This document shows, in pieces, positions 5,101 through 6,957 of a stretch of 6,957 nucleotides of DNA. The translations under genes and the position numbers were made by a program. Position 1 is the stretch's first letter. Every line of letters starts with the position of its first letter. A model generated the notes under the pieces. That model did no database searches. It had not been told where the DNA came from and was given only the letters and a program-made list of their open reading frames with translations. Source of the DNA: an uncultured Clostridia bacterium (GTDB taxonomy: Bacteria; Bacillota; Clostridia; Lachnospirales; Anaerotignaceae); assembly GCA_937888765.1 (NCBI GenBank), contig CALASU010000080.1, forward strand, positions 1 to 6,957. Direction: 5' to 3'.

Positions 5101-6957
5101 GCAAACCACAGCAGGAACTGCACAGAGAACGACAGCGGATGCAGGAGATCAGAATGCAGCAGGAAAGTCAGCAACGGGAACAGCAAATGGTTTTACAGCA
5201 GCAGATGGAACAGACAGGCGGTATGCAGCAGATCCTGCTCTCTCCGATCACCAGTGCACGACTGGAGAGAGAATTACAGCAGGGTGCTCCGCCGGAATTA
5301 GGGAAAACAGAAAAACGGCAGTGGAGAAGCCGGAAAGAAGAACTGTTAAGACATGCCCGCATGCGGGAAAGTATCATGGATCGTACAGAAAGCGAATTAT
5401 TGCGAATGAAGCGGGAAGGAAGAGAAAGCATAAGTGCCTATGCGGATACCCTCCATAACGATGATACGAATGCAGAATGGGATCTGCAGAAACTCATCAA
5501 AAAACCGCAGGTACTGGAGGAGAAACCGGAAATTGCAGAATTAAAGGATATTCTGACAGTGCTGAAAAGCAAGGAGCCGGGCAGTTTCTCAAGAGAAGAA
5601 GCACTTAGTATGATAGAACGCTATCAGAGATTGGGGCGTTATGCAGCAGCGGGACAGGCAGACGCAACGAGTGCACGCAGGCTGTCAGAAGCGGCGCAGG
5701 CTGCAGATACGAAAGCCTGTTATGTTCTTTTGTATCATTGTACGGCAACAATGCTGGTACATCATCTGAAACAGCTTTCTGAAAAAGAGATTGATCAGGA
5801 TACCTTTACGAAGCTGTCCGCATTGGCAGCTTCTTCCAGTATGATTGCGGCGCAGATGAATCTGAGCAGTGAGTATCAGCAGCAGCTTGCAGAACACCAT
5901 GCGCAGGAACAGCGGGAACAGGCGGAAAGAGAACAGCGCGAAAGAGAGCGTCTGGAACTGATCGAAGCCAGAAGAGAATATCTCCGTACCGGTGTTACAG
6001 AAGAAGGTGCACCTGCTGAATGGATGCTGGGACAGTATGCTTCTGAGGCAGAAGAAGTATTAGGGGAGTTTGTTACAAACCCGGAAATAAGCATGGCAAG
6101 CATGATCCGACAGGTAAAAAATCTGGAAAATATGCTTTCTGTTAACCGCAATCTGCTGCAGGAAGGCTTGCAGAAGTATGTGAAGGAGAAAGATATTCTT
6201 TTATTGCAGGCGCAGAAAAGGCTGGTATTGGCACAGATGGAAAAAAACAATATCCGTCAGATGCTTGGCAGTATGGATGAAAGTGCAATAGAGAGTGTGA
6301 TCGTGCAGGCGATACAGGATATGGCACCGCAGATGGAACGCGTACAGCAGAGAAAGGTATATCTGGAAGGTCGGGCAGGTATCAAAGAATTACCTGCACT
6401 GCTGAAGCTGCCCGGCATGGAAACAATACTGCTGATGGAAAATACAGAGGAGGATTTCCGTAGATGGGCAGATACGCTGTCTGAACAGGTCAGCTATCAT
6501 CTGAAACAGGCAGAGGATATTGTAAAAGAGCTGATTTCTCCATTTCAGCGAAAGGCAGTGATGCAGCACCTGCTGGTGCATCGCGGTGTATTGTTCTGGC
6601 AGGGATCCCCTGCTGAAATACGGGATGCGGTTCAGCATGATCTGCAGGAAGAAGTACTGGCAGAAGCTTTGCCGGAAGTAGTGGAAAAAGAAACAGCATT
6701 CCGCAGTGCAATGGATGCTGTCGGCTTAGATCCTGTCTGGAAAAAAGCAGTCTTTCTTCAGCTTGTGCCGGAGGATGAAACTGCAGAAGATCTGCAGGAA
6801 AAGCTGAGAGGGATGAAATCTGTTATAGAAAAAAATATACGGGGATCGAATACTTTACTGGAAGAGCATCACTATAATAAGCGGCAGTGGGAAAGAATCC
6901 TGCAGTGGCGGCAGGAGTTTGCCGCATTGGAAGAAACACAGTTCATGCAGGGACTGA
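5097..6957 (+). CDS. Large Gln/Glu/Arg-rich coiled-coil protein, function unknown, 3' end beyond the window
   Basis: I do not recognise this protein. From ATG 5097 the frame is open for 620 codons to the window edge. Residues 1-45 are extremely Gln-rich (16 Gln, many QQ pairs) and helical. A basic/acidic helical stretch covers about 67-115 (WRSRKEELLRHARMRES). Residues 145-250 look like a helical bundle, with the only clearly hydrophobic patch, CYVLLYHCTATMLVHHL, at 208-224. A highly charged single-helix or coiled-coil segment (EHHAQEQREQAEREQRERER) lies within 259-297, and a heptad-like leucine helix within 343-390. Only Cys208 and Cys215 occur. There is no signal peptide or transmembrane segment, so it should be cytoplasmic. 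It is preceded by GGAGG and overlaps the GNAT stop by ATGA. It could be a scaffold or cytoskeletal protein, a phage or effector-like protein, or the N-terminal region of a larger enzyme; the missing C-terminus leaves this undecided. Confidence 0.85.
   Translation, partial: MSKPQQELHRERQRMQEIRMQQESQQREQQMVLQQQMEQTGGMQQILLSPITSARLERELQQGAPPELGKTEKRQWRSRKEELLRHARMRESIMDRTESELLRMKREGRESISAYADTLHNDDTNAEWDLQKLIKKPQVLEEKPEIAELKDILTVLKSKEPGSFSREEALSMIERYQRLGRYAAAGQADATSARRLSEAAQAADTKACYVLLYHCTATMLVHHLKQLSEKEIDQDTFTKLSALAASSSMIAAQMNLSSEYQQQLAEHHAQEQREQAEREQRERERLELIEARREYLRTGVTEEGAPAEWMLGQYASEAEEVLGEFVTNPEISMASMIRQVKNLENMLSVNRNLLQEGLQKYVKEKDILLLQAQKRLVLAQMEKNNIRQMLGSMDESAIESVIVQAIQDMAPQMERVQQRKVYLEGRAGIKELPALLKLPGMETILLMENTEEDFRRWADTLSEQVSYHLKQAEDIVKELISPFQRKAVMQHLLVHRGVLFWQGSPAEIRDAVQHDLQEEVLAEALPEVVEKETAFRSAMDAVGLDPVWKKAVFLQLVPEDETAEDLQEKLRGMKSVIEKNIRGSNTLLEEHHYNKRQWERILQWRQEFAALEETQFMQGL

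Noticed and set aside
5097..5240. CAG-rich stretch as a CRISPR or tandem-repeat array
   Set aside because: There are no regularly spaced identical repeats with spacers. The bias is explained by Gln codons in a long open frame.
5051..5458. + strand open frame of 135 codons overlapping the GNAT end and the coiled-coil start
   Set aside because: It is an alternative frame of the CAG/GAA-rich coiled-coil sequence, giving low-complexity Thr/Ala/Gly text. It has no ribosome site, while the frame from 5097 has GGAGG and stays open to the window end.

Overview
The window looks like chromosomal DNA from an anaerobic, low-to-moderate-GC Bacillota, most likely a gut Clostridia member (Lachnospirales-like). 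The grounds are strong GGAGG-type ribosome sites, a secreted protein with the copper-amine-oxidase-like 'stalk' domain typical of these organisms, and codon use in an approximately 45-50% GC background. This assignment is inference. All supported genes are on the + strand, and both window ends cut through a gene.

Layout. (1) Positions 1 to about 640 carry the 3' part of an HtrA/DegP-like serine protease with a PDZ domain. It is clearly more AT-rich (about 32-41% GC in hand-counted lines) than everything after it. Around 630-655 it runs abruptly, out of frame, into the 3' end of an unrelated acidic-protein gene that has lost its 5' part. This is either a real recombination junction or an assembly chimera. 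(2) 957-1799 encodes a secreted two-repeat stalk-domain protein, 21 bp after the acidic fragment and probably in the same transcript. (3) 1800-1950 holds a stem-loop, a very good extended -10 promoter, and a perfect 9-bp inverted repeat between the predicted start of transcription and the ribosome site of the next gene. (4) 1951-2715 is a cytoplasmic alpha/beta-hydrolase of the Esterase D/Fes type. (5) A 70-base purine-rich spacer leads to 2812-4005, an ATP-grasp ligase of unknown substrate, closed by a clear intrinsic terminator at 4015-4048. (6) A 173-bp intergenic region precedes a two-gene unit: a double-domain GNAT acetyltransferase (4222-5100), and an ATGA-overlapping gene for a long Gln/Glu/Arg-rich coiled-coil protein. 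The latter stays open from 5097 to the window end (620 codons visible).

How the genes work together. The stalk protein is exported. The esterase and the ATP-grasp enzyme are soluble enzymes that may share readthrough transcription but have no evident common pathway. The GNAT and coiled-coil genes are translationally coupled, which is the strongest functional association here. An acetyltransferase paired with a large, almost cysteine-free, cytoplasmic helical protein is the part I cannot match to a known system and is the most deserving of follow-up.
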